Part shown: positions 26,194 to 33,922 of the stretch, in pieces
Numbering within the stretch: the stretch's first letter is position 1
How the letters are laid out: each line of letters opens with the position of its first letter
Assembly: GCA_946480245.1 (NCBI GenBank)
Contig: CAMLIZ010000031.1
Coordinates: 1-37,457, forward strand
Direction of reading: 5' to 3'
DNA length: 37,457 nucleotides
Source of the DNA: an uncultured Pseudomonadota bacterium
GTDB taxonomy: Bacteria; Pseudomonadota; Gammaproteobacteria; Burkholderiales; Burkholderiaceae
Program-made: the position numbers and the translations under genes
The notes under the pieces: generated by a model
What the model was told of the DNA's origin: nothing
The model's database searches: none
The model's input: the letters and a program-made list of their open reading frames with translations, nothing else

Positions 26194-27546
26194 ATGGAAA
26201 AGCCGCAGTCCTCCCCGCAACCGGACGCCTACGCCGACTGGGCGCAGCGCCTGCGCGCTGCATGGCGCGAGGCGGGGCGCCTGCTGCGCCGCTATGCCGA
26301 CTGGCTGGCCACACAGAGCTGGAAGCGGGTGGCGCTGCTGGCCGTGGCGGCCGTGGCACTCACCGGCATCCTCTCGAGCATCCCGCCGTTCAGCACGCGC
26401 TGGGGCGAGTCGCGCACGGTCATCAACGTGCCCACGCCGCCCAGGCTGCCGCGCAGTCGCCACAGCAGCAAGCCGAAGGAGGTGGAGCTGCAGATCGACA
26501 AGGACGGCATCCGCGTGCGCCCCCACCTGCCCGGCCCGCCCGCACCAGCGTCGGGCGCCAGCGCACCGGACGTGACGGTGATTCCGTTGCCGCCCGACGC
26601 ACCGGTGCCGGACATCAACATCAAGCTGCCCCCCGAGGCCGACCGTGAGGACGTGAAGCAGGCCATCGAGGACGCGAAGGAGCAGCTGCGCAGCGCCGCC
26701 GAGGAATGGAAGAGCGCGGCAGAAGACGCCAAGGCAGCCGCCGAGGAGGCGCGCACCGAGGTGGTCACCTCGCGCGGCTTCCGCCTCGGCGACCACATGG
26801 TCTCGGCCATGCTGCTGGTGATCGTGGCCTCCATCATCGCCAAGGTCATGGGCACCGGGCGCAAGAAGGCCGAGGCGCAGGCGGCCGTGGCCACCGAGCG
26901 TGCCGAGTCCGAGTCGCTGAAGCGTCAGGTGGTGGAAGCGCGCATGGCGGCGATGCAGGCGCAGGTGGAGCCGCACTTCCTGTTCAACACGCTGGCCTCG
27001 ATCGACCACCTGATCGAGACCGACCCGGCGCGCGCCAGCCAGATGCAGCGCAACCTGATCGCGCTGCTGCGTGCCAGCATGCCCACCATGCGCGACACCG
27101 CCAACGCCGGCCCGCGCCCGCTGGAGCGCGAACTGGCCCTGGTGAAGCCCTACCTCGAGATCCTGAAGGTGCGCATGGAAGAGCGCCTGCAGGTGGAGAT
27201 CGACGTGCCCGAAGGCCTGCTATCGGCGGAGTTCCCGCCGATGATGGTGCAGGGCCTGGTGGAGAACGCGATCAAGCACGGCCTGGAGCCCAAGGCCGAA
27301 GGCGGCAAGCTGACGGTGCGCGCCGAGGTGCGCCATGGCAAGCTGGCCGTCACCGTGGCCGACACCGGCCTGGGCTTCGGCAAGGCGGCCACGTCGGGCA
27401 CCGGGGTGGGCCTGGCCAACATCCGGGAGCGCCTGCAGCTGCTCTACGGCAGCAAGGCCTCGGTGACCGTCTCCGAGAACCGGCCGAGCGGCACCGTGGT
27501 GACGATCACGGTGCCCTACACCCACCACGACCAGGAAGGAGCCTGA
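26194..27546 (+). CDS. LytS-type sensor histidine kinase
   Basis: A 450-aa kinase of the His_kinase/LytS family. It has a cytoplasmic N-terminus, a membrane span at about 45-61, then about 140 residues outside: a Pro-rich stretch and a charged helix rich in Ala-Glu (SAAEEWKSAAEDAKAAAEE). A second span lies at about 202-219, then a coiled coil. The phosphoacceptor is His261 in VEPHFLFNTLAS. The ATPase part has VENAIKHG (Asn358) and DTGLGFG. The start at MEKPQSSPQP (26194) was chosen for its proximity to a -10-like TACAGT seven bases upstream; the frame before it is Arg-rich. It forms an operon with the next two genes. Confidence 0.93.
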   Translation: MEKPQSSPQPDAYADWAQRLRAAWREAGRLLRRYADWLATQSWKRVALLAVAAVALTGILSSIPPFSTRWGESRTVINVPTPPRLPRSRHSSKPKEVELQIDKDGIRVRPHLPGPPAPASGASAPDVTVIPLPPDAPVPDINIKLPPEADREDVKQAIEDAKEQLRSAAEEWKSAAEDAKAAAEEARTEVVTSRGFRLGDHMVSAMLLVIVASIIAKVMGTGRKKAEAQAAVATERAESESLKRQVVEARMAAMQAQVEPHFLFNTLASIDHLIETDPARASQMQRNLIALLRASMPTMRDTANAGPRPLERELALVKPYLEILKVRMEERLQVEIDVPEGLLSAEFPPMMVQGLVENAIKHGLEPKAEGGKLTVRAEVRHGKLAVTVADTGLGFGKAATSGTGVGLANIRERLQLLYGSKASVTVSENRPSGTVVTITVPYTHHDQEGA

Positions 27547-27548
27547 TC

Positions 27549-27953
27549 ATGAGGATGCTGTTGCGTTTCATCGCGGTCTGCGCGCTGTCGATCGCCATGC
27601 TGGTCGCGGTATTGGTCGCACTGTGGTGGTTCGTCGGCCCGTCGCATGACGGCGTGACGATGGTGATCGACGGCGACCGGGTGTCACTGGGCGCACTCAA
27701 CCCGGCCGGTGCGCTGAGCGCCGTCGGTGGCGTGCTGTTGGCGCTGCTGCTCGTGCTGGTCGTGGTGCCACTCGCGCTGCTGCTCGGCCTCGGCATTCCG
27801 GCCCTCGTGGCCGGTGTGCTTCTGGCGCTTGCGCTGGCCTGCGTGACCGGGCTGCTGGCGCTGCTGTTCTCGCCGCTGCTGCTGATCGGCCTGGTCATCT
27901 GGTGGTTGTGCCGACGCACGCCGGCCAAACCATCCACTACGATCGCCGCATGA
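27549..27953 (+). CDS. Multi-span membrane protein between kinase and regulator
   Basis: A 134-aa hydrophobic protein with about three or four membrane spans: LLRFIAVCALSIAMLVAVLV, then LSAVGGVLLALLLVLVVVPL and a long hydrophobic stretch ending LLLIGLVIWWLCRR. Between the first two spans is a polar segment, VGPSHDGVTMVIDGDRVSLG, probably outside. It begins two bases after the kinase stop and overlaps the response regulator start by four bases (ATGA). Position suggests an accessory to the kinase. I do not recognise the family. Confidence 0.85.
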   Translation: MRMLLRFIAVCALSIAMLVAVLVALWWFVGPSHDGVTMVIDGDRVSLGALNPAGALSAVGGVLLALLLVLVVVPLALLLGLGIPALVAGVLLALALACVTGLLALLFSPLLLIGLVIWWLCRRTPAKPSTTIAA

Positions 27954-28774
27954 CGACCGACACCTCCGCACCCGTGCGCTGCGTCATCGCGGACGACGAG
28001 CGCCTGATGCGCGACCAGCTGCGCGCCCGGCTGGGCGAAGTGTGGCCCGAGCTGCAGATCGTCGCCGAGGCCAAGAACGGCGCCGAAGCCGTGGCGCTGG
28101 TGGCCGAGCACCATCCCGACATCGTGTTCCTCGACATCCGCATGCCCGGACTCACGGGTGTGGACGCGGCGCGTCAGATCGCGCAGCTGCCCACCGACGA
28201 GCACTGGGAGGGCTGCGAGATCGTCTTCATCACCGCCTACGACCAGTACGCGATCGAGGCCTTCGAGCAGGGCGTGGCGGACTACGTACTGAAGCCCGCG
28301 GAGCGCGAGCGCCTGCAGGTGACAGTGGAGCGCATCAGGAAGCGCCTTGCCGCGCGCCAGGCCGGCGCCGACGACGCGGCGCCTACCCAACCGCTGCAGC
28401 AGCTGCTGCACAAGCTGGCCGCGCAGATGAACCCGGGCGGCGCACCCACCTACCTGCGCTGGATCCAGGCCACCGTGGGGCAGAGCATCCAGATGATCCC
28501 GGTCGAGGAGGTGCTGTTCTTCATTTCCGACGAGAAATACACGCGCGTGCAGACGGCCGCGATCGAAGCGCTGATCCGCAAGCCGATCAAGGAGCTGGTG
28601 GACGAGCTGGACCCGCAGCTGTTCTGGCAGATCCACCGCTCCACGCTGGTCAACGCCACGGCGATCTCGGGCGTCACGCGTGATCTGCGCGGGCGGCAGA
28701 TCGTCAGCGTGAAGGGGCACCCCGAGAAGCTGGAGGTGAGCCGCAGCTACACGGGGTTGTTCAAGGGCATGTGA
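27950..28774 (+). CDS. LytTR-family response regulator
   Basis: A 274-aa regulator. The receiver domain has phosphoacceptor Asp62 (FLDIRMPG) and Lys115 (LKPAERE). After a linker, the LytTR DNA-binding domain covers about 165-270, with EEVLFFISDEKYTRVQT, FWQIHRSTLVNATAI and KLEVSRSYTGLFKGM. AlgR and YehT are well-known members. It is the cognate of the LytS-type kinase 400 bp upstream. TACGAT lies six bases before the ATG, which would allow separate leaderless expression. Targets unknown. Confidence 0.94.
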   Translation: MTTDTSAPVRCVIADDERLMRDQLRARLGEVWPELQIVAEAKNGAEAVALVAEHHPDIVFLDIRMPGLTGVDAARQIAQLPTDEHWEGCEIVFITAYDQYAIEAFEQGVADYVLKPAERERLQVTVERIRKRLAARQAGADDAAPTQPLQQLLHKLAAQMNPGGAPTYLRWIQATVGQSIQMIPVEEVLFFISDEKYTRVQTAAIEALIRKPIKELVDELDPQLFWQIHRSTLVNATAISGVTRDLRGRQIVSVKGHPEKLEVSRSYTGLFKGM

Positions 28775-28788
28775 GCCAGCGGCGGGCT

Positions 28789-29001
28789 TCAGTGGTGCGA
28801 CGCCACCTTCTCGCCCGCCTTGAGCCGGTAGACGGTATTGCAGTACGGGCACCAGCCTTCGCCAGTGGTGGCCACGTCGATGAACACCTTGGGGTGGTTG
28901 CTCCACAGCGGCATCTTCGGGTTCGGGCAGAACACCACACCCGGGCCCTGCAGGTCGCTGGCCAGCACTTCCACGATGGCCTTGGCCGTCTTCTCGCTCA
29001 T
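28789..29001 (-). CDS. CHCC zinc-finger protein (70 aa)
   Basis: A small protein with Cys25, His36, Cys51 and Cys54 in the spacing of the zinc-finger CHCC family (FCPNP ... NHPKVFI ... WCPYCNTVYRL). The family includes the mitochondrial complex I accessory subunit NDUFS6; in bacteria it is a conserved short protein of unclear role, often beside ilvE in Burkholderiales. It starts five bases after ilvE stops, so the two are co-transcribed. It ends 14 bp from the convergent LytTR gene. Confidence 0.92.
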   Translation of the reverse strand: MSEKTAKAIVEVLASDLQGPGVVFCPNPKMPLWSNHPKVFIDVATTGEGWCPYCNTVYRLKAGEKVASHH

Positions 29002-29006
29002 TGCGT

Positions 29007-29930
29007 TCACACCTTGGTCAGCCATTCGGCGTACTTGGGGTTGCGTCCGTTCACGATGTCGAAGAACGCACTCTGGATCTTCTCGGTGATCGGCCCGCGC
29101 GCGCCTTCGCCGATCTGCACCCGATCGAGTTCGCGGATCGGCGTGACTTCGGCGGCGGTGCCGGTGAAGAAGGCCTCGTCGCTGATGTAGACCTCGTCGC
29201 GCGTGATGCGCTTTTCCACCAGCTTCAGGCCCAGGTCCTGGCAGATCGCGAAGATCGTGTTGCGTGTGATGCCGTTCAGCGCGCCGGCCGAAAGATCGGG
29301 CGTGTAGACCACGCCGCCCTTGATCACGAACAGGTTCTCGCCCGCACCTTCGCTCACAAAGCCCGAGGCGTCGAGCAGCAGCGCTTCGTCGTAGCCGTCC
29401 TCCGTGGCCTCCATGTTGGCCAGGATGGAGTTGGTGTAGTTGCTCACCGTCTTGGCTTGCGTCATCGTGATGTTCACGTGATGACGCGTGTAGCTGGAGG
29501 TCTTGACGCGGATGCCGCGCTTCATGCCCTCCTCGCCGAGGTAGGCGCCCCAGGCCCAGGCAGCGACCATCAGGTGGATCGTGTTGCCCTTGGGGCTGAC
29601 GCCCAGCTTCTCGTCGCCGATCCACACCAGCGGGCGGATGTAGCAGCTCTCGAGCTTGTTGGCGCGCACCACCTCGCACTGCGCGTCCGCCACCTGCTGC
29701 GGCGTGAAGGGGATCTTCATGCGCAGGATCTTGGCGCTGTTGAACAGGCGCTCGGTGTGCTCGCGCAGCCGGAAGATCGCCGTGCCGCCGGACGTGTTGT
29801 AGGCGCGCACGCCTTCGAAGGCGCCGCAACCGTAGTGCAGCGTGTGGGTCAGCACGTGGATCTTGGCGTCGCGCCAGTCCACCAGCGCGCCATCCATCCA
29901 GATCTTGCCGTCGCGATCAGCCATCGACAT
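29007..29930 (-). CDS. ilvE: Branched-chain amino-acid aminotransferase
   Basis: Last step of leucine, isoleucine and valine synthesis (and first of their breakdown). The 307-aa fold-IV PLP enzyme begins MSMADRDGKIWMDGALVDWRDAKIHVLTH. It has HYGCGAFEGVRAY, the PLP lysine in QAKTVSNYTNS, and GFVSEGAGENLFVIKGG. The ATG at 29930 has CCGGAGG six bases upstream; a TTG ten codons earlier (29960) is in frame but has no ribosome site. TAGAAT at 29968-29963 (minus) gives a 32-base leader. It follows radA on the same strand. Confidence 0.95.
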   Translation of the reverse strand: MSMADRDGKIWMDGALVDWRDAKIHVLTHTLHYGCGAFEGVRAYNTSGGTAIFRLREHTERLFNSAKILRMKIPFTPQQVADAQCEVVRANKLESCYIRPLVWIGDEKLGVSPKGNTIHLMVAAWAWGAYLGEEGMKRGIRVKTSSYTRHHVNITMTQAKTVSNYTNSILANMEATEDGYDEALLLDASGFVSEGAGENLFVIKGGVVYTPDLSAGALNGITRNTIFAICQDLGLKLVEKRITRDEVYISDEAFFTGTAAEVTPIRELDRVQIGEGARGPITEKIQSAFFDIVNGRNPKYAEWLTKV

Positions 29931-29962
29931 CGTGGCCTCCGGAGATTCGTAGGGGGACAACG

Positions 29963-29968
29963 ATTCTA
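29963..29968 (-). promoter_or_regulatory. Probable -10 element of ilvE
   Basis: On the minus strand TAGAAT (five of six consensus bases) lies 32 bases before the ilvE ATG. Transcription from here would give a short leader with the CCGGAGG ribosome site. No clear -35 hexamer is visible. It separates ilvE from radA transcription in part. Confidence 0.45.
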
Positions 29969-30017
29969 AAGGGGGCGATCCGACGCGAGCGGGTGCCGTG
30001 GATGGCGGCGATGCGCA

Positions 30018-31382
30018 TCAGCTCAGCTCGCGCGTGATCTCGATCGCCTGCTCGATGCGCTCCACCGGATGCACCGTGAGCCCTTCGATCGGCTTCTTCG
30101 GCATGTTCGCCTTGGGCACCAGCGCCACGCTGAAGCCGAGCTTGGCCGCTTCCTTCAGGCGCTCCTGCCCGCGCGGCGCGGGGCGCACCTCGCCGGCCAG
30201 GCCGACTTCGCCGAACGCGATGAAGCCGCGCGGCAATGCGCGGCCGCGCAGCGAGCTCTGGATGGCCAGCAGCACCGCCAGGTCGGCCGCCGGCTCGCTG
30301 ATGCGCACGCCTCCCACCGCATTGACGAACACGTCCTGGTCCAGGCAGGCCACGCCGGCATGGCGGTGCAGCACCGCCAGCAGCATGGCCAGCCGGTCGC
30401 GCTCCAGTCCCACGCTGAGGCGCCGCGGGCTTGGCCCGCCGGAATCCACCAGCGCCTGGATCTCCACCAGCATCGGCCGCGTGCCCTCCAGGGTGACCAG
30501 CACGCAGGAGCCGGGCACCGGGCCGCCATGCGTGGACAAGAAGATCGCGCTCGGGTTCGTCACGCCCTTGAGCCCGCGCTCGGTCATCGCGAACACACCG
30601 ATTTCGTTGACGGCGCCGAAGCGGTTCTTGATGGCACGCACGAGGCGGAAGCTTGAATGCGTGTCGCCCTCGAAGTACAGAACCGTGTCGACGATGTGCT
30701 CCAGCACGCGCGGGCCGGCCAGCGCGCCCTCCTTGGTGACATGGCCGACCAGCACGATCGCCGTGCCGCTGGCCTTGGCGCTGCGCGTGAGCTGCGCGGC
30801 ACACTCGCGCACCTGCGCCACCGAGCCCGGCGCGGACGTGAGCTGGTCGGAGTACAGCGTCTGGATCGAATCGATCACGCAGAACGCCGGCTCTTCGTTG
30901 GCCACCGCCGACAGGATCTTCTCGAGCTGGATCTCGGCCAGCACCCGCACCTTGGTGCCGTTCAAGCCGAGGCGACGCGCGCGCAAGGCCACCTGCGCGG
31001 TGCTTTCCTCGCCGGTCACGTACAGCACCGGCAGCTGCGCGCTCAGCGCGTCCACCGCCTGCAGCAGTAGCGTGGACTTGCCGATGCCGGGGTCGCCACC
31101 GATCAGCACCACGCCGCCGGCGACGATGCCGCCGCCCAGCACGCGGTCCAGCTCTTCGATGCCGGTGGGTGTGCGGTCGACGTCGCTGGCCTCGATCTCG
31201 GACAGCGTGACCGCCGGCTGCGACTTGGCCAAGCCCTGGAAGCGATGACGCTGCGCGCCGGGGCTGTCAGCCACGCCTTCTTCCAGTGTGTTCCAGGCGC
31301 CGCAGTCAGGGCACTTGCCGAGCCATTTGGGGCTGGTGCCGCCACATTGGGTGCAGACGTAGACGGTCTTTTCCTTCGCCAT
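30018..31382 (-). CDS. radA: DNA repair protein RadA
   Basis: Branch-migration helicase of homologous recombination. The 454-aa protein has an N-terminal zinc finger with Cys10, Cys13, Cys24 and Cys27, the RecA-like core with Walker A GGDPGIGKS, the RadA-specific KNRFG motif (IKNRFGAVNEIGVF) and the C-terminal Lon-protease-like domain (PRGFIAFGEVGLAGEVRP). The start is MAKEKTVYVC at 31382. The 344 bases upstream to the LuxR gene hold a terminator (31401-31431) and a 17-codon gene; the open frame running up from 31382 over the terminator is not coding. Confidence 0.96.
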   Translation of the reverse strand: MAKEKTVYVCTQCGGTSPKWLGKCPDCGAWNTLEEGVADSPGAQRHRFQGLAKSQPAVTLSEIEASDVDRTPTGIEELDRVLGGGIVAGGVVLIGGDPGIGKSTLLLQAVDALSAQLPVLYVTGEESTAQVALRARRLGLNGTKVRVLAEIQLEKILSAVANEEPAFCVIDSIQTLYSDQLTSAPGSVAQVRECAAQLTRSAKASGTAIVLVGHVTKEGALAGPRVLEHIVDTVLYFEGDTHSSFRLVRAIKNRFGAVNEIGVFAMTERGLKGVTNPSAIFLSTHGGPVPGSCVLVTLEGTRPMLVEIQALVDSGGPSPRRLSVGLERDRLAMLLAVLHRHAGVACLDQDVFVNAVGGVRISEPAADLAVLLAIQSSLRGRALPRGFIAFGEVGLAGEVRPAPRGQERLKEAAKLGFSVALVPKANMPKKPIEGLTVHPVERIEQAIEITRELS

Positions 31383-31400
31383 CAGCGGATTGTCGCTGCG

Positions 31401-31431
31401 GAAAAAGAAGGAGCGCCCACGAAGGGCGCTC
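31401..31431 (-). terminator. Intrinsic terminator upstream of radA
   Basis: On the minus strand GAGCGCCC and GGGCGCTC form a perfect 8-bp stem around TTCGT, followed by CTTCTTTTTC. The arms are at 31431-31424 and 31418-31411. It faces the radA side, so it ends transcripts arriving from the LuxR-peptide locus, 148 bases after the peptide stop. It insulates radA from that locus. Confidence 0.85.
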
Positions 31432-31578
31432 AAAGAGAGGGGCCGGCCGAGCGGGCTGGGCCGAACCATCCGTACCCCGGCGGCGCTACGAACACCACCG
31501 AGAGGACAGGGTTGCCGGCGGCATCGGCGGCCGCGCGGCGAATGGGATCAAGAGCTCAGGTGTGAGCGGCTCAGCAGT

Positions 31579-31632
31579 TCAGAAGCCGCCGACCCGCGGG
31601 ATCTCACGGACGTCGATGCAATTTGCAGCCAT
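31579..31632 (-). CDS. Very small peptide gene downstream of the LuxR regulator (17 aa)
   Basis: A 17-codon frame, MAANCIDVREIPRVGGF, with AGGAG eight bases before the ATG, the best ribosome site in this region. It lies 94 bases after the LuxR stop on the same strand and is followed by a terminator, so it can end the same transcript. The peptide has one Cys and ends in VGGF; it has no signal peptide. I do not recognise it. It is too short for composition to prove coding, and it could instead be a regulatory upstream frame or part of a small RNA. Position, ribosome site and terminator are the support. Confidence 0.5.
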   Translation of the reverse strand: MAANCIDVREIPRVGGF

Positions 31633-31693
31633 GGTGGTCTCCTGAACAGTCGTTGCGAAATGCAATGACTCCAGTGTCAGGAATCCGCCTGCC

Positions 31694-31715
31694 GCCGGAT
31701 AGCTAGCTACCCGGC
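31694..31715. promoter_or_regulatory. 22-bp near-perfect palindrome (lux-box-like) before the peptide gene
   Basis: GCCGG-A-TAGCT is mirrored by AGCTA-C-CCGGC with a single mismatched pair, giving 10 of 11 paired positions. It lies 11 bases after the LuxR stop and 61 bases before the peptide ATG, with CTGACA (close to a -35) a short way downstream at about 31682-31677 on the minus strand. Size and symmetry resemble operators of LuxR-type regulators, but the canonical CTG/CAG ends are absent. Read as RNA it could also form a hairpin after the LuxR stop; no T-tract follows, so I favour an operator. Confidence 0.5.
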
Positions 31716-31726
31716 TAGTCTTCTTG

Positions 31727-32446
31727 TCAGAGCAGCTTCAAATGGGTCGCTTTGAGGGCGGCCTGCAGGCGCGTCGACACTTCGAGCTTGGTGAACACCT
31801 TGGCCAAATGGAACTTGACGGTGTGATCCGTGATGTGCAGCAGCTGCCCGATGACGTGATTGCTCTTGCCATCGAGCGCATAGCGCAAGATCTCCCGCTC
31901 CCGGGGGGTCAGCGAGACCTCGGGATCCTTTGTCTCCGTGACGGGGAGGATACGATCCGCGGCAGCCTGCGCATGAACGGCGAGCAGCTGCAGATGCGCG
32001 ACGAGCCGCGCCGTGGCGGTGGGCGACCTCGGCAGCGCTTGCTCCCGGTCCATGCCAAGCGCGAATTTCCGGTTGTTGGGCAGCACCAGGGAAATGGCCA
32101 CGCCGCACCGATAGCCAAACGGGGCCTGCTCCTCCCATAGATCGCCAGCACCTGCGTCCACATACAGCCGCTGGTCGTACGTGAGCGGAACCAACGCCTG
32201 GGAAGCCAGCTTCCGGTTCAAGGGATCCCGGGCCGCGAGTTCGGGCTTCGTGGCTAGTTCCTTGAAGTCATCGGGGAAGTTGCCCATCGAATAGACAGCG
32301 GGGCGCTGCGTGGCATTGGCTCCCTCGACAACAAGCATTGCCGAGACCAGCGGGAACTCCAACTCGTTGGCGACGCGCACGAGGCTGTGCTCCAGCGACT
32401 GGCGGTCACTGGCCTGGCTCACTTCGAGAAATTGTTGCATCAGCAT
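31727..32446 (-). CDS. LuxR-type regulator with unusual ligand pocket
   Basis: A 239-aa regulator. Residues about 15-160 match the autoinducer-binding domain, and 175-235 the LuxR HTH (SLTPREREILRYALDGKSNHVIGQLLHITDHTVKFHLAKVFTKLEV). Of the residues that bind acyl-homoserine lactones in TraR/LuxR, Asp74-Pro75 and Gly115 are kept, while Trp57, Tyr61 and Trp85 equivalents are Phe61, Ala65 and Tyr90 by my alignment. No LuxI-type synthase is in the window, so it is a solo regulator and probably senses something else. Start MLMQQFLEVS (32446), with AGGTAGG upstream. Base composition here looks less GC-rich than its neighbours (by eye). Confidence 0.88.
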   Translation of the reverse strand: MLMQQFLEVSQASDRQSLEHSLVRVANELEFPLVSAMLVVEGANATQRPAVYSMGNFPDDFKELATKPELAARDPLNRKLASQALVPLTYDQRLYVDAGAGDLWEEQAPFGYRCGVAISLVLPNNRKFALGMDREQALPRSPTATARLVAHLQLLAVHAQAAADRILPVTETKDPEVSLTPREREILRYALDGKSNHVIGQLLHITDHTVKFHLAKVFTKLEVSTRLQAALKATHLKLL

Positions 32447-32456
32447 GCTGTCGCAC

Positions 32457-32468
32457 CTACCTGGGTAG
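32457..32468. promoter_or_regulatory. 12-bp palindrome in the LuxR upstream gap
   Basis: CTACC-TG-GGTAG lies 11 bases before the LuxR ATG, in the 90-bp gap to the divergent gene at 32537. It shares the heptamer GGGTAGC with the 22-bp palindrome downstream of the LuxR gene (31712-31706, minus strand). The half-sites are arranged in opposite order in the two places. A candidate autoregulatory site; not more than that. Confidence 0.3.
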
Positions 32469-32536
32469 CCAGTTGCGCGGCCACCGTCATGCCCCCCAGA
32501 CTGGTCCTCCTCGTGATCATAAGTTGGAGAGATGTC

Positions 32537-32971
32537 ATGGATATCCCTGTTTGGAGCGTCATGAGCTGGGAGCCGGTTCACACGACGACCACCGAACTGC
32601 TCAGTGCAGCGCGCCGCATGCGCCCGCTCACCATGCACGTACTGCCAAAGCCGGACGATGGCTCCCTGGCCGGCCAGCTGCTATGGGGCGTGAAGCTCGA
32701 GGCCGGCTTCGTCGGCGTGGCCTGGGAGTTCGTCGAGTTTCAGGACGACTGCTTTTCCATGGCAGATCCGATGACGCTGTTGTCCAACGCAGAGTTCGCC
32801 GACCTGGACGACGCCGCGCCATACGCACAGGCGCGGCTCCTGTGGCTCAACAACGTGGTGCACGACATCCGCTGGAACGCCGTCTTGCGCCGGCACGTCC
32901 GCCAGCCGCGCGGGCGCACCGCCGCGTCGCGCCCGTTGCACCGGCTTTCGTCGCCCGCCCAGTGTGTCTGA
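32537..32971 (+). CDS. Conserved-looking hypothetical protein
   Basis: A 144-aa soluble protein with no signal peptide. The core, GVAWEFVEFQDDCFSMADPMTLLSNAEF, followed by ARLLWLNNVVHDIRWN, is a coherent folded domain; the last 35 residues are basic and low-complexity (RRHVRQPRGRTAASR). The start was set at MDIPVWSVMSWEP because GGAG lies nine bases upstream; the frame opens earlier without a ribosome site. It is divergent from the LuxR gene with a 90-bp gap, so it may be its target. I do not recognise a named family. Confidence 0.75.
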   Translation: MDIPVWSVMSWEPVHTTTTELLSAARRMRPLTMHVLPKPDDGSLAGQLLWGVKLEAGFVGVAWEFVEFQDDCFSMADPMTLLSNAEFADLDDAAPYAQARLLWLNNVVHDIRWNAVLRRHVRQPRGRTAASRPLHRLSSPAQCV

Positions 32972-33028
32972 AACGGCAGCAGGCTACGCGCAGCGGCTGC
33001 GGGCCGGTGCCTGCCGAAATGAGCACAT

Positions 33029-33430
33029 TCACACATCCTTGACGATCTTGCCGCGCAGCGCCTTCACCTGGCCGCGCTGCGTCTTGCCCTCGAGCCGGCG
33101 TCGCTTGGACGCCAGCGTGGGCTTGGTCGGCCGGCGCGGCTTCGGCGGCGTGGCCACGCTGTCCACCAGGGCCTGCAGGCGCTCGAAGGCCTCGGCGCGA
33201 TTCAGCGGCTGGCTGCGTTGCGTCTGCGCCTTGATCACCAGCACGCCGTCGCCGCTGATGCGCGAATCGCCGAGGGCCAGCAGGCGCTGCTTCACGCCTT
33301 CGGGCAAGGACGACGCGGCAATGTCAAAGCGCAGCTGCACGGCGCTCGATACCTTGTTGACGTTCTGTCCGCCGGCGCCTTGCGAACGCACCGCGGTCCA
33401 CTCGACCTCGTTCGGGTCGACCTTGGGCAT
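33029..33430 (-). CDS. arfB: Ribosome-rescue peptidyl-tRNA hydrolase ArfB
   Basis: Releases nascent chains from ribosomes stalled at the end of a truncated mRNA. The 133-aa protein has the catalytic GGQ (20-22) in [21 protein letters not shown]. Its C-terminal tail is basic ([24 protein letters not shown]), as needed to enter the empty mRNA channel. It lacks the codon-recognition domain of true release factors. It is six bases downstream of the thioesterase gene on the same strand, so it closes a three-gene operon. Confidence 0.94.
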   Translation of the reverse strand: MPKVDPNEVEWTAVRSQGAGGQNVNKVSSAVQLRFDIAASSLPEGVKQRLLALGDSRISGDGVLVIKAQTQRSQPLNRAEAFERLQALVDSVATPPKPRRPTKPTLASKRRRLEGKTQRGQVKALRGKIVKDV

Positions 33431-33436
33431 GGCGGG

Positions 33437-33922
33437 TCAGGCGCCGTCCTGGCGGATCTCGTTGTAGCGCTGCTCCAGCTCCTGGCGCAGCTGCTTGCGC
33501 AGGCGGGCCGCCTCACAACGCCGCTTCTCGTCCGGGGTGAACGGCCGCAGCGGCGGCACCTGCACGGGCTTGCGCTCGTCGTCCACCGCCACCATCGTGA
33601 AGAAGCAGCTGTTGACGTGCCGCTCCTGCTGGGTGCGAATGTTCTCGGCAATCACCTTCACGCCCACTTCCATCGACGAGGTGCCGGTGTGGTTGACGCT
33701 GGCCAGAAAGGTGACCAGCTCGCCCACATAGATCGGCTGGCGGAACATCACCTGGTCCACCGACAACGTGACCACGTAGCGGCCGGCATAGCGGCTGGCG
33801 CAGGCATAGGCCACCTGGTCGAGCAGCTTCAGGATCGTGCCGCCGTGCACGTTGCCAGCGAAGTTGGCGGTGTCGGGTGTCATCAGCACGGTCATCGTGA
33901 GCTGGTGGGCGGGAAGGGTCAT
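33437..33922 (-). CDS. Hotdog-fold acyl-CoA thioesterase
   Basis: A 161-aa thioesterase of the YciA/BACH type that hydrolyses acyl-CoA. It has NFAGNVHGGTILKLLDQVAYACASRYAG, including Asn24, His26-Gly-Gly and Asp35, and VDQVMFRQPIYVGELVTFLASVNHTGTSSMEVGVKV. A basic C-terminal tail of about 30 residues follows. The ATG overlaps the stop of the DUF2917-like gene by four bases (ATGA), so they are coupled. Chain-length preference cannot be read from the sequence. Confidence 0.93.
   Translation of the reverse strand: MTLPAHQLTMTVLMTPDTANFAGNVHGGTILKLLDQVAYACASRYAGRYVVTLSVDQVMFRQPIYVGELVTFLASVNHTGTSSMEVGVKVIAENIRTQQERHVNSCFFTMVAVDDERKPVQVPPLRPFTPDEKRRCEAARLRKQLRQELEQRYNEIRQDGA

Noticed and set aside
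31634..31726. Longer version of the 17-aa peptide reading from the LuxR end
   Set aside because: The frame is open upstream, but it contains no ATG or GTG with a ribosome site; the ATG at 31632 has the only good one.
31727..32971. Acyl-homoserine-lactone quorum-sensing pair
   Set aside because: There is a LuxR-type gene but no LuxI-type synthase; the divergent 144-aa protein lacks the synthase motifs.
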